Below are positions 45,621 through 52,900 of a DNA stretch of 58,323 bases, piece after piece. The DNA is from Propionibacteriaceae bacterium. Its GTDB lineage: Bacteria > Actinomycetota > Actinomycetes > Propionibacteriales > Propionibacteriaceae. Where the stretch lies: the NCBI GenBank assembly GCA_031261485.1, contig JAISJO010000109.1:1-58323 (forward strand), given 5' to 3'. Numbering within the stretch: the stretch's first letter is position 1; the number at the start of each line of letters is the position of its first letter. The notes under the pieces were generated by a model. It was not told the DNA's origin. It saw only the letters and a list, made by a program, of their open reading frames with translations, and searched no databases. A program made the translations under genes and the position numbers.

Positions 45621-45727
45621 CGGTGCTCCTTGTGGGAAAGAACATAGCTTACATGCGCGACGGGGCGAATGCGCTGGTCCCTGCCGGTCGAAATATCAGT
45701 GTTTCAGGCGGTCATTAGGGCGGGCCG

Positions 45728-46573
45728 CTATCCGGTTCGCCGCTTGCGGGCAAGCAGGACGGCGCATCCCCACAAGACGATGGCGCCCGTTCCGACCATG
45801 CCCATGAACCACCAGGACACCCTGTATTGCGGGATGCACGACGTGGGGCGCGTCGGGTCCACGTAAATGGTCACCACATCGCCGACTTGCCAGCCCATTG
45901 ACTCGGTGACTTCGCAACTTGTCGCCTTCCACTGCATCGTGTCTCCCGGCGACGTGTACGTGAAGCGGTAGCAATACTCGGCGCCAATGACTTCGGCCTC
46001 GACAGGCTTGTACGTCGCCCGCTCCTCAGTGAATATCTGTTCCAGCGCTCCCGTCATGGCTGTGGCACCGAGTGCGAGGAGCCCAAACGTAACGGCGAAT
46101 ACTGGAAAACCGGCCAGTGGAGCCCGAAGAGCGGGCCTGTATGGCGAACGTCGAGAGACAATCCACTGCTGCGAGCGACGCGAAAACAGGGGCACAGACA
46201 AGAGCGCGAAGGCCAGGTTGATGCCGATGTACGTAGCTTTGGCCCCCGCACCTCCTGGAGTGAACGCCCCGCCGACAACGCCAGCCAGACCAATGCACAA
46301 TACTGCATACCGAAACCCGCCAGGCTTGAGAAAGACGCCCAGAGTCAAGGCTAGAAAGACTGAACCGCCAGCCAGAAGGATGACACTGAAAATGAAGAAG
46401 AGGATGGCGTATTCCGACTCCTCCGTTGCCCAGAGAAGAACAGCGAGTCCTCCCGCCACCATGCAGGCAGCAGACAGGAGGGCCATAGCAATGGTCGGCA
46501 TAATGATGGCCGCCGGACGATGGGTTTTCGGCGGCTTCCACGGGCCGGGCCTGGGTTGCATCCACTGGGTCAC
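45728..46573 (-). CDS. DUF3592-type membrane protein
   Basis: 281 residues from GTG at 46573, apparently leaderless. About six membrane helices. The stretch from about residue 190 (VEAEVIGAEYCYRFTYTSPG, then WQVGDVVTIYVDPTRPTSC) is the DUF3592 pattern: a beta domain ending in a final membrane helix (WFMGMVGTGAIVLWGCAVLL). Function unknown. It reads away from the divergent phosphatase gene. Confidence 0.75.
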   Translation of the reverse strand: MTQWMQPRPGPWKPPKTHRPAAIIMPTIAMALLSAACMVAGGLAVLLWATEESEYAILFFIFSVILLAGGSVFLALTLGVFLKPGGFRYAVLCIGLAGVVGGAFTPGGAGAKATYIGINLAFALLSVPLFSRRSQQWIVSRRSPYRPALRAPLAGFPVFAVTFGLLALGATAMTGALEQIFTEERATYKPVEAEVIGAEYCYRFTYTSPGDTMQWKATSCEVTESMGWQVGDVVTIYVDPTRPTSCIPQYRVSWWFMGMVGTGAIVLWGCAVLLARKRRTG

Positions 46574-46579
46574 GAGTCC

Positions 46580-46585
46580 AGTGTA
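46580..46585 (-). promoter_or_regulatory. -10 box of leaderless DUF3592 gene
   Basis: TACACT on the minus strand, exactly six bases before the GTG at 46573. Confidence 0.5.
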
Positions 46586-46633
46586 CGGCGAAGGGTCGGT
46601 TCCTGTTCCCGACTGTGCGATGCCTTTTGCGAT

Positions 46634-46749
46634 GACAACTTCGGATGTTGGATTCGTTCCGCGAGTTCGGCTTTCTGCATCCCGGCAATTTCAGATGTGG
46701 GGCTCGGTCGGTGATGTTCGGGCTCTGAATCGCGGCAATTTCAGATGTC
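46634..46749 (+). repeat. Degenerate tandem repeat of about 50 bp
   Basis: CGGCAATTTCAGATGT occurs twice (around 46683 and 46733), with an older related unit before it (ACTTCGGATGTTGGATTCG). Three decayed units lie between the DUF3592 and phosphatase genes. Confidence 0.5.
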
Positions 46750-46792
46750 ACCGGCCAGTCAAGAATTGGCCCGTTCTGGCAGACTGGTTGGC

Positions 46793-47269
46793 GTGAGTAA
46801 TGGTCCTGCGCAAGTCATCTTCGTCTGCTACGGCAATATCTGTCGCTCTCCAACGGCCGAACGAATTGCCGAGAAATGGGCCGCTGACTCGGGGTTACAC
46901 GATGTTGAGTTCACATCTGCTGCCACATCCCGCGACGAAATAGGCCACCCAATCGACCCCCGATCTCGCCGGGTCTTGGAACTTCACGGGTACCGGTCGG
47001 CGGGTCATGCCGCTCACCAGATCACCGCTGCGGAGATCGAGGATGCTGACCTCGTGCTGGGGATGGAGGATTACCATCTGAGCCGAATGAGGAAACTGGC
47101 ACCCGGCGCCGACAACCTGCGCTTGCTGACTGACTTCGCGCCACCGCCCCTGACCGGCGAGGCGATTGAGGACCCGTACTACGGCTCTGACTCAGGCTTC
47201 GAAGTGACCCGTATCCAGATTGAGGCGTGCATGCCCAGGCTGATGGAGTGGATTCGAGAGCAGGCCTGA
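46793..47269 (+). CDS. Low-molecular-weight protein-tyrosine phosphatase
   Basis: 158 residues. GTG at 46793 with CAGACT seven bases upstream and no clear Shine-Dalgarno, so probably leaderless. Active site CYGNICRS (Cys12, Arg18) and the acid loop DPYYGSD near 127. It dephosphorylates tyrosine on proteins in the cytoplasm; in actinobacteria such enzymes affect capsule synthesis or host signalling. No tyrosine kinase is adjacent. Confidence 0.93.
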   Translation: MSNGPAQVIFVCYGNICRSPTAERIAEKWAADSGLHDVEFTSAATSRDEIGHPIDPRSRRVLELHGYRSAGHAAHQITAAEIEDADLVLGMEDYHLSRMRKLAPGADNLRLLTDFAPPPLTGEAIEDPYYGSDSGFEVTRIQIEACMPRLMEWIREQA

Positions 47270-47371
47270 GGGGAGAGGTGAGGACGCCCAGTCAACCGCT
47301 ACTGAGTCGTGCGCACTAGGTTATTCCAGTCCTGAGTGGAAGTGGTGAGGACGGCCAAGTTTCCCTGTCTA

Positions 47372-47499
47372 GGCGAACTCTGGCCTTGTCCGTGCGTCTT
47401 GGAAAGTGGGTGACGAAGTAGGCTCACAGTTGGCTCGACAACGGCCTCGGAATGGGCGTACTTTGGGCCTACTTCGTTCCTTACCCTCTGAATCAGTTG
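47372..47499 (+). repeat. Dispersed repeat, copy B (downstream flank of toxin-antitoxin pair)
   Basis: Matches copy A (48067-48193) over about 127 bases in the same orientation. Contains ACGAAGTAGGC (47413-47423) and GCCTACTTCGT (47467-47477), a perfect 11-bp inverted repeat, plus the block GGCGTACTTTGGGCC. Ends 12 bases before the antitoxin stop. Confidence 0.8.
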
Positions 47500-47510
47500 T
47501 TCCCTAGGGC

Positions 47511-47768
47511 TCAGGCTGACACAAGAACTTCCTCAAGCACTTCGCGGGCGGCTTCGGAGCGTGTCTGATGCCTGCGGTCGCGTCGCTCGTCGAGCGCGGC
47601 CACGAGTTCGGGAGTGACACGCACAGGTAGGACCACACTGCGGGCGGCAGGTCCGAGACGCGGGCGGCCTCGCCGTTTCAATTCGGTCGTGTCGTATCCG
47701 CGTTCCGCCTCGTCGGCGTATCTCTGGATTTCCGCGAGTTCTTCTGGTGTGTACTGGCTGTCGTTCAT
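47511..47768 (-). CDS. Ribbon-helix-helix antitoxin
   Basis: 85 residues. ATG at 47768 with AGGAG upstream. The C-terminal half is a CopG-type ribbon-helix-helix: ARSVVLPVRVTPELVAALDERR then RSEAAREVLEEVL. The N-terminal part (TPEELAEIQRYADEAERGYD) is an acidic helix that could bind the toxin. It starts 11 bases after the toxin stop. The pair is bracketed by two copies of a 127-bp repeat. Confidence 0.85.
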   Translation of the reverse strand: MNDSQYTPEELAEIQRYADEAERGYDTTELKRRGRPRLGPAARSVVLPVRVTPELVAALDERRDRRHQTRSEAAREVLEEVLVSA

Positions 47769-47779
47769 TGTGGCTCCTT

Positions 47780-48019
47780 TCATGGCAGTAGGTCGTTGAT
47801 GTAGGCGGGTCTAGCCCGCATGGCGTGAATAACTGTTTGGGTTCCGTGTCGAGTGGTGAGCACCACTATTTCCAGCAGGCGTGCTTCCGTGTCGAACCCG
47901 AGTCTCAGTTCTCGCGGTGGATCGTCACCCAAAGGGTAGGAGATGACATACTGGTCGGCTGCGGCCAGTGCGTCTTCCACACTGACTCCGTGTTTGAGGG
48001 CCGCCCGCGAAACCTCCAT
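47780..48019 (-). CDS. Putative toxin of a toxin-antitoxin pair
   Basis: 79 residues. ATG at 48019, apparently leaderless. The sequence has VSRAALKHGVSVEDALAAAD, LLEIVVLTTRHG and VIHAMRARPAYINDLLP. This is the compact pattern of small actinobacterial toxins often paired with a CopG-like antitoxin and resembling BrnT/DUF4258-type proteins. Toxicity is inferred from the partner, not proved. Gene order is toxin first, antitoxin second. Confidence 0.75.
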   Translation of the reverse strand: MEVSRAALKHGVSVEDALAAADQYVISYPLGDDPPRELRLGFDTEARLLEIVVLTTRHGTQTVIHAMRARPAYINDLLP

Positions 48020-48025
48020 GGAATT

Positions 48026-48031
48026 AGTGTA
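48026..48031 (-). promoter_or_regulatory. -10 box of the toxin-antitoxin pair
   Basis: TACACT on the minus strand, exactly six bases before the toxin ATG, overlapping GTATAC, a likely operator core. Confidence 0.5.
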
Positions 48032-48066
48032 TACCGAAAATCCGAGTCGGTCACGCCGCCGGTTCA

Positions 48067-48193
48067 GGCGGACTTTGGCCTTCTCCGCGGGTTCTGGGGA
48101 GTAAGTGACGGCGTTGGCTCAAAGTTGGCCCGAAAACGGCCTCGGGATGGGCGTACTTTGAGCCTACTTCGTTCCTTGCCCTCCGAATCAGTC
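48067..48193 (+). repeat. Dispersed repeat, copy A (upstream flank of toxin-antitoxin pair)
   Basis: Perfect inverted repeat GGCTCAAAG (48116-48124) / CTTTGAGCC (48156-48164) with an inner GGCC/GGCC pair. Same orientation as copy B, 690 bases away across the toxin-antitoxin genes. Confidence 0.8.
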
Positions 48194-48238
48194 GGTTATG
48201 GCCAGAGTTCGCCGGAGCGCACTCCCAGCGGCGGCAAG

Positions 48239-48244
48239 TAGACT
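48239..48244 (+). promoter_or_regulatory. -10 box of leaderless tatD
   Basis: TAGACT exactly six bases before the GTG at 48251. Confidence 0.5.
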
Positions 48245-48250
48245 GTTTGG

Positions 48251-49153
48251 GTGATTGATCTTGCTGCCATGCACCTGCCGGAGTTGCCTGTGGCTTTGGC
48301 GGCGCCTACGGTGGACGCGCACACGCACTTGGATTCAGTGACGGAGCGTACGGGCTTGTCAGCGGGACAATCTTTGGACCTTGCGCAATCTGTGGGGGTT
48401 GCCTGGGTTGTACAGGCGGGGGACACGGCCGAGGATTCGCGTTTCGCGGAGGAACTGGCCCGGACCGACTCCCGGGTTGTGGCCTGTGTCGCTTTGCATC
48501 CCAATGAGGTTGCCCGGAACCCTGTCAGGTACGAGTCAGGGTTTGCGGAGATTCGCCGGCTTGCTCAGGCAGGGCCGCACGTTCGAGCGATTGGCGAGAC
48601 TGGCCTGGACTATTACCGTACAACGTCCGTACAAGGTCAAACCCTCCAACAGGAGGCGTTCGCCCGGCACATCGAACTGTGCGTCGAGTTGGGACTGACC
48701 CTGGTGATTCACGACCGCGACGCACATTCGGATGTGCTCCGGATTCTGGACGAATCACCCCGGCCCGAACGTGTCGTCATGCACTCCTTCTCAGGCGACG
48801 CCGACCATGTGCGTGCCTGCGTCGAGCGGGGATACTGGCTGAGCTTTCCGGGCGTGACTACGTACAACGCAAACCATCACCTACGACGCGCCCTCGCTGT
48901 CACTCCCGACGACAAGGTCTTGGCGGAGACCGACGCGCCCTATCTCACCCCCATCCCCGCGCGCGGTCGCCCCAATGGGCCGTACCTCATTCCTCACACG
49001 CTTCGCTTCCTAGCCGCGCAGAAGAAATGGGGCGAGGAAGAGGCGTGCGTGCTCCTTCGGGAGAATGCGTTCGCTGCGTACGGCGGGCCATGGGGAGACA
49101 TGGCGACCTTCCCATCCCCCGACTCCAACACCCCCGAGTTACCTCATGGCTGA
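48251..49153 (+). CDS. tatD: TatD-family metal-dependent hydrolase (DNase-like)
   Basis: 300 residues. GTG at 48251. Metal ligands in order: DAHTHLD, GETGLDYYR, LVIHDRDAH, MHSFSGD and ETDAPYLTP, all present. TatD enzymes are cytoplasmic exonucleases acting on damaged DNA. Its 3' end overlaps rsmA by eight bases, the common tatD-rsmA pairing. A metG gene often precedes it in relatives but is not here. Confidence 0.93.
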   Translation: MIDLAAMHLPELPVALAAPTVDAHTHLDSVTERTGLSAGQSLDLAQSVGVAWVVQAGDTAEDSRFAEELARTDSRVVACVALHPNEVARNPVRYESGFAEIRRLAQAGPHVRAIGETGLDYYRTTSVQGQTLQQEAFARHIELCVELGLTLVIHDRDAHSDVLRILDESPRPERVVMHSFSGDADHVRACVERGYWLSFPGVTTYNANHHLRRALAVTPDDKVLAETDAPYLTPIPARGRPNGPYLIPHTLRFLAAQKKWGEEEACVLLRENAFAAYGGPWGDMATFPSPDSNTPELPHG

Positions 49154-50207
49154 GTACCTCGACGCGACCCGTATCCGTACACTGGCCAGCGAACTGGACT
49201 TGCGGCCTTCGAAGGGACGCGGCCAGAACTTCCTCTTCGACGCCAATACAATTAGACGCATTGTTGGTTTGGCCAAGGTGGGGCCTGGGGATCACGTACT
49301 GGAAGTCGGGCCGGGATTGGGCTCCCTGACAGTCGGTCTGTTGCATTCCGGCGCGCAGGTGACGGCGGTCGAAATCGAGCACGCTCTGGCTGAACGCCTA
49401 CCGGTCACCATGGCTGAACTTGCCCCTGACAAGGTAAAGAACCTCCACGTCGTGGAGGGTGACGCGCTGCGGATGGGTGTCGACGACCTACTCGCGGCCC
49501 TGGGCTGCCCTGAATCTCTTGTATCCAGTGACTCGCCTATCACAACGGAAGCACTTGGTGATCATCGTCCCGCAATGCCAGTAACCCCCAGCACTGCGAC
49601 CTCACGCAGCGCAGGCCCTCTCGCCCAACCCACAACACTCGTGGCCAATCTGCCGTACAACATCTCTGTCCCTGTCATCCTCCACTTGCTGGCCACCTTC
49701 CCCAGCATCCAGCGCGGGCTCGTCTTGGTTCAGTTGGAGGTCGCCGACCGGCTTGCCGCACCTCCCGGCTCCAAAGTGTACGGCGTGCCCTCCGCGAAGC
49801 TTGCCTGGTATGCCGATGCCACACGAGTGGGCACTGTCCCCGCAACGGTGTTTTGGCCCGCCCCCAATGTCGAATCGGGGTTGGTTCGCTTCACGCGGCA
49901 TGACACTCCTGACGTCGCTGGATCCTGCGACTTCGCGCAGGATGACGGGGCGACGGAAAAGGACGACACACTGATGGACCAGACCTCACCTAGTCCTGAC
50001 CGCACTGCGGTCTTTACCCTTATCGATGTGGCATTCTCCCAGCGGCGCAAGATGTTGCGCTCAGTCCTTGCGTCCAGGTACCCCAATGCCCCAGAGGCCC
50101 TGGCCGCAGCCAACATCGACCCGCAAGCCAGGGGAGAGACCTTGTCCATTGCCGATTTCACTCGTCTGGCGCACGCACTGGCAACGACCGCGTCCTGCAT
50201 GACGTAG
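49146..50207 (+). CDS. rsmA: 16S rRNA dimethyladenosine transferase RsmA (KsgA)
   Basis: 353 residues, about 60 more than usual. ATG at 49146 overlaps the tatD stop (ATGGCTGA). SAM site LEVGPGLGSLT near 53-63; catalytic NLPYN at about 168. It dimethylates two adjacent adenosines near the 3' end of 16S rRNA. Two insertions interrupt the family alignment: about residues 118-160 (before LVANLPYN; Ser/Thr/Ala-rich) and about 253-284 (after VRFTRH). The second contains a REP-like hairpin at DNA level (49922-49943) and reads GSCDFAQDDGA. The frame is intact, so the enzyme may still work. Confidence 0.93.
   Translation: MAEYLDATRIRTLASELDLRPSKGRGQNFLFDANTIRRIVGLAKVGPGDHVLEVGPGLGSLTVGLLHSGAQVTAVEIEHALAERLPVTMAELAPDKVKNLHVVEGDALRMGVDDLLAALGCPESLVSSDSPITTEALGDHRPAMPVTPSTATSRSAGPLAQPTTLVANLPYNISVPVILHLLATFPSIQRGLVLVQLEVADRLAAPPGSKVYGVPSAKLAWYADATRVGTVPATVFWPAPNVESGLVRFTRHDTPDVAGSCDFAQDDGATEKDDTLMDQTSPSPDRTAVFTLIDVAFSQRRKMLRSVLASRYPNAPEALAAANIDPQARGETLSIADFTRLAHALATTASCMT
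49922..49943 (+). repeat. REP-like hairpin inside rsmA
   Basis: ATCCTGCG and CGCAGGAT form a perfect 8-bp stem around ACTTCG. It resembles the widespread CCTxCGACTTCGCxCAGGATGAC-type repeat. Confidence 0.7.
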
Positions 50208-50338
50208 AGACAGAATGTCGGACAAAACAGGTCACTCCCCAACCCCGCCGCGCCCGGCGCGGGGGACCCCGCATACCGGAGGATGGCCTCGCAATATCCA
50301 ACGAACCCAAAGCCGGGCCATCCGAGGATGCGTGGGTT

Positions 50339-50502
50339 AGGGAACCGCTGATTAATCATGTACTGTCGTCGGAACCCCGGATCGGGCGGTCTTCGCGTCC
50401 GATATCTTGCGATGGACGTCCAGTCCATGTACAAGATATCGACCACGAATCCCATCCCGCCCGACGCCCCGCCACCAGCACAGCATCAATCAGCACTTCC
50501 CT
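50339..50502. repeat. 164-bp imperfect palindrome
   Basis: The sequence folds back along its whole length about a centre near 50420. The innermost stem is ATGGAC/GTCCAT around GTCCA, then GATATCTTG (50401-50409) / CAAGATATC (50432-50440). The outermost is AGGGAA..GCTGATT against AATCAGC..TTCCCT. Intermediate parts pair with mismatches (TCGGGCGG with CCGCCCGA). Confidence 0.8.
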
Positions 50503-50609
50503 AGCCGAGGCAGGACGGGGAGTTGGCCGGAGACATCAGGGAGTAGGCAAGACAAAGAGGACCGTCCCCTCTTGTCGAGAAGCCTCTGCGGTCGGATATG
50601 CCTCTGAGC

Positions 50610-50615
50610 TAGGCT
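50610..50615 (+). promoter_or_regulatory. Candidate -10 box before MFS gene
   Basis: TAGGCT, the same hexamer as before two leaderless genes, here eight bases before the GTG at 50624. Confidence 0.35.
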
Positions 50616-50623
50616 TGGATATT

Positions 50624-51946
50624 GTGCATGAGGACAGGACAGAAGGGTTGGCGCCGGACGAGCCAGACGATCAGGAACCCCGTGTTCCTGAGCCTGCCAA
50701 AGCGCCCGAAACCCCTCCCCCGTACCTGCACTGGCTCCGCACCATTTCCATCTTCCTCACCGGCCAAACCCTCTCCCTGTTCGGCTCGGCCCTTGTCGGG
50801 TATTCCGTCATCTGGTACATCACCCTCAAGACCGGGTCGGGGTGGCAATACGCAATTCTCTTTATCGCCTCCAATCTCTGCACTGCGCTGACGACGGTTC
50901 CGGGTGGGGTGTGGGCCGACCGTTACTCCCGGAAGAAGCTCATGATTGGGGCCGACGCTTTCGTTGCCTTCTTCACTGTCATCCTTGCCATAGTTATGCT
51001 CCTGGGGTATGAACGACTATGGCTTGTCGTTGTTGTTCTTTGTCTGCGCGGGCTCGCGGGTGGTATCCAGTCGCCTGCCGTCAATGCCTCCATCCCCCAA
51101 TTAGTGCCGACTAACAAGCTACTTCGCGTCAATTCGCTGAACGCCTCCATTCAGTCCCTGACCTTCGTCGCCGCACCCGCTCTCGCCGCCGTCATGCTGG
51201 TTTACCTCCCCCTCGGCGTGATCTTGTTGTCCGATGTCTTGACGGCGCTCATTGGCATTGGCTGTGTGCTGGCCATCAAGATTCCACGCATCGCCGCCCC
51301 GACCGCCGCACCCGAAGGTGTACTGGGGTACTTCACGCACATGGCCGAAGCTGCGCGATACGGTTGGCGCATCGCCCCTCTTCGCCGCCTGACCATGCTG
51401 ATGATCTTCTTCTGGGCCGTGGTCTTCCCGCCCTGCCAAATGACCCCGGTCCTCGTCGTCCGCTTGTTCGGCCCTGAGCAATGGAAGTTGGCGGCTACCG
51501 AGATTCTGTGGAGCGTCGGCATGGTCCTTGGTGGAGTCCTGCTCGCCGCGTGGGGCGGGATGCGCAACCGCATGACCCTTGTCATGATTGTGTGCGCATT
51601 GTGGGGTGTCTTCACCGTCGCCATGGGACTCGCGCCCAACCTTTGGGTGTTCCTCGTCATCATGGTGATGTATGGCCTGAGCGTCCCGGGGTTCAACACC
51701 GCCGCGACGACATCGGTCCAGGAGCTCATCCCCGACCACCTCATGGGTCGCATGATGGGATTCATCACCCTCATTTCGACTCTGGCAACGCCACTAGGAA
51801 TGGCGATTGTTGGACCGCTGGCGGATGTCTTCGACATACGGATCCTGACCGTCGTCTGCGGAGCGCTCGGGCTTGTCTTCGTCGGCATCCTCGCCCTGGA
51901 CCGTGGACCGGCCAGCAAGATGTACGCCCCGACTGCAGCTACCTGA
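50624..51946 (+). CDS. MFS transporter (macrolide-efflux/MFS_3 type)
   Basis: 440 residues from GTG at 50624; TTG at 50615 is a weaker alternative because it overlaps the -10-like box. A Pro/Glu-rich cytoplasmic N-terminus of 40 residues precedes 12 membrane helices. The first loop has the MFS signature in GGVWADRYSRKKLMIGAD. Also RGLAGGIQSPAVNASIPQLV and QELIPDHLMGRMMGFITLIS, typical of the MefA-like exporter group. The substrate is unknown; drug efflux is the family's usual role. Confidence 0.88.
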   Translation: MHEDRTEGLAPDEPDDQEPRVPEPAKAPETPPPYLHWLRTISIFLTGQTLSLFGSALVGYSVIWYITLKTGSGWQYAILFIASNLCTALTTVPGGVWADRYSRKKLMIGADAFVAFFTVILAIVMLLGYERLWLVVVVLCLRGLAGGIQSPAVNASIPQLVPTNKLLRVNSLNASIQSLTFVAAPALAAVMLVYLPLGVILLSDVLTALIGIGCVLAIKIPRIAAPTAAPEGVLGYFTHMAEAARYGWRIAPLRRLTMLMIFFWAVVFPPCQMTPVLVVRLFGPEQWKLAATEILWSVGMVLGGVLLAAWGGMRNRMTLVMIVCALWGVFTVAMGLAPNLWVFLVIMVMYGLSVPGFNTAATTSVQELIPDHLMGRMMGFITLISTLATPLGMAIVGPLADVFDIRILTVVCGALGLVFVGILALDRGPASKMYAPTAAT

Positions 51947-52019
51947 GAGTAAGAACACATACTCATTGCGGCACGCTTGCCAATTATTGGTCGATCAGAT
52001 CGTGGATGTGGTGGACCGT

Positions 52020-52385
52020 CTATGGGGCTGGTAGCCACCAGACAAAGCCAGGCTCGCCCACGCCGACCGGAGGAGTTCGAGCAAATTCGGTCAGGGCGCT
52101 CTGGAGCAAACGCAACCCACCCGCAGTGCGCGGAAAGCGCAATGAGTGACAGAAGACCACGCCAGCATGATGTGGGAGCAGGGCAATGGCCCTTCCGAAT
52201 GTGTTCACATCTTCGGTGACCACCAGTCGTCCTTCGTCAGTTGCCCGCAAGAGAACCGCGTAATCATCTTTTCCTCGCAGGTCACCGCGTCGCGTGACGC
52301 ACACTGCGTCGATTCCTTCGCCGGAAAGGGATTCCGCGAGCGTTGGAGGGTAATGCTCATCAAGGAGCAATTTCACCTCACCCAT
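52020..52385 (-). CDS. DUF5615-family PIN-like toxin
   Basis: 121 residues. ATG at 52385, overlapping the antitoxin stop by eight bases, with GGAAG upstream. The PIN-like core is VKLLLDEHYPPTLAESL, RRGDLRGKDDYAVLLRATDEG and LVVTEDVNTF, giving the acidic active-site cluster (Asp-Glu near the N-terminus, later Asp). The C-terminus is longer than needed and Trp-rich at its end. By family it is an RNase-type toxin kept in check by the overlapping antitoxin. Confidence 0.85.
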   Translation of the reverse strand: MGEVKLLLDEHYPPTLAESLSGEGIDAVCVTRRGDLRGKDDYAVLLRATDEGRLVVTEDVNTFGRAIALLPHHAGVVFCHSLRFPRTAGGLRLLQSALTEFARTPPVGVGEPGFVWWLPAP

Positions 52386-52797
52386 GTAGGGTCTTCCGCC
52401 GTTCCCACTGTGCGAGGGCTCTGTCTTGCGCACGATGAATCGCTTCCACCTGGGCGTCGATTTCTTCTCGGTGGTCGGCCCAGTAGTTTACTGCTGCCTC
52501 AACCTGGTGCTCCTCGAGACCCGTTGCCTGCGCGACGGTCGGCACACTGCGCTCGGAAGGGTCGTGAGCCATCCATGACTCGGCGATCGTCCAAACTTCC
52601 GGGCCATCCACGAGCGCTGCCACTCGTTGCCCTGTCAGCAAGGTGACAAACCTGATTCCAGGGTGATTCTGAAGCCGCAACCACTCCGACAGGGCCGTCT
52701 CGATGACCGACGACCTGTTCCACCCCGTCTCGTCCATATACTCGCTGACGGCTTCTCCAACCGAGTCGCTCACACGTACACTCATCGTCATACTCAT
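52378..52797 (-). CDS. RHH-DUF433-like antitoxin
   Basis: 139 residues. ATG at 52797, apparently leaderless. N-terminal ribbon-helix-helix: MSVRVSDSVGEAVSEYMDET then SSVIETALSEWL. The C-terminal part (WTIAESWMAHDPSERSVPTVAQATGLEEHQVEAAVNYW) resembles the DUF433/VapB45 helical domain usually paired with DUF5615 toxins. The order antitoxin then toxin, with overlapping ends, fits a type II module. Confidence 0.85.
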   Translation of the reverse strand: MSMTMSVRVSDSVGEAVSEYMDETGWNRSSVIETALSEWLRLQNHPGIRFVTLLTGQRVAALVDGPEVWTIAESWMAHDPSERSVPTVAQATGLEEHQVEAAVNYWADHREEIDAQVEAIHRAQDRALAQWERRKTLHG

Positions 52798-52803
52798 AGA
52801 GAC

Positions 52804-52809
52804 AGTGTA
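52804..52809 (-). promoter_or_regulatory. -10 box of the second toxin-antitoxin pair
   Basis: TACACT on the minus strand, exactly six bases before the antitoxin ATG. Confidence 0.5.
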
Positions 52810-52823
52810 TCACTTTGTGCACT

Positions 52824-52833
52824 GTGTATACAC
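52824..52833. promoter_or_regulatory. Palindrome, likely operator
   Basis: GTGTATACAC, a perfect 10-bp palindrome 15 bases upstream of the -10 box; related half-sites follow. Probably bound by the RHH antitoxin. Confidence 0.5.
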
Positions 52834-52900
52834 TGGCTTTGCGCAACCGCGAACGCGCCCAGGAGTCACGGGACTCCAAGACCCACGATTCGGGCGGAAC

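Larger units (their letters stand above)
50208..50623. other. Hairpin-rich intergenic region
   Basis: 416 bases without a gene. It contains a CCCCGC/GCGGGG hairpin near 50255, GGATGGCC (50281-50288) / GGCCATCC (50316-50323), and the large palindrome listed next. Confidence 0.7.
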
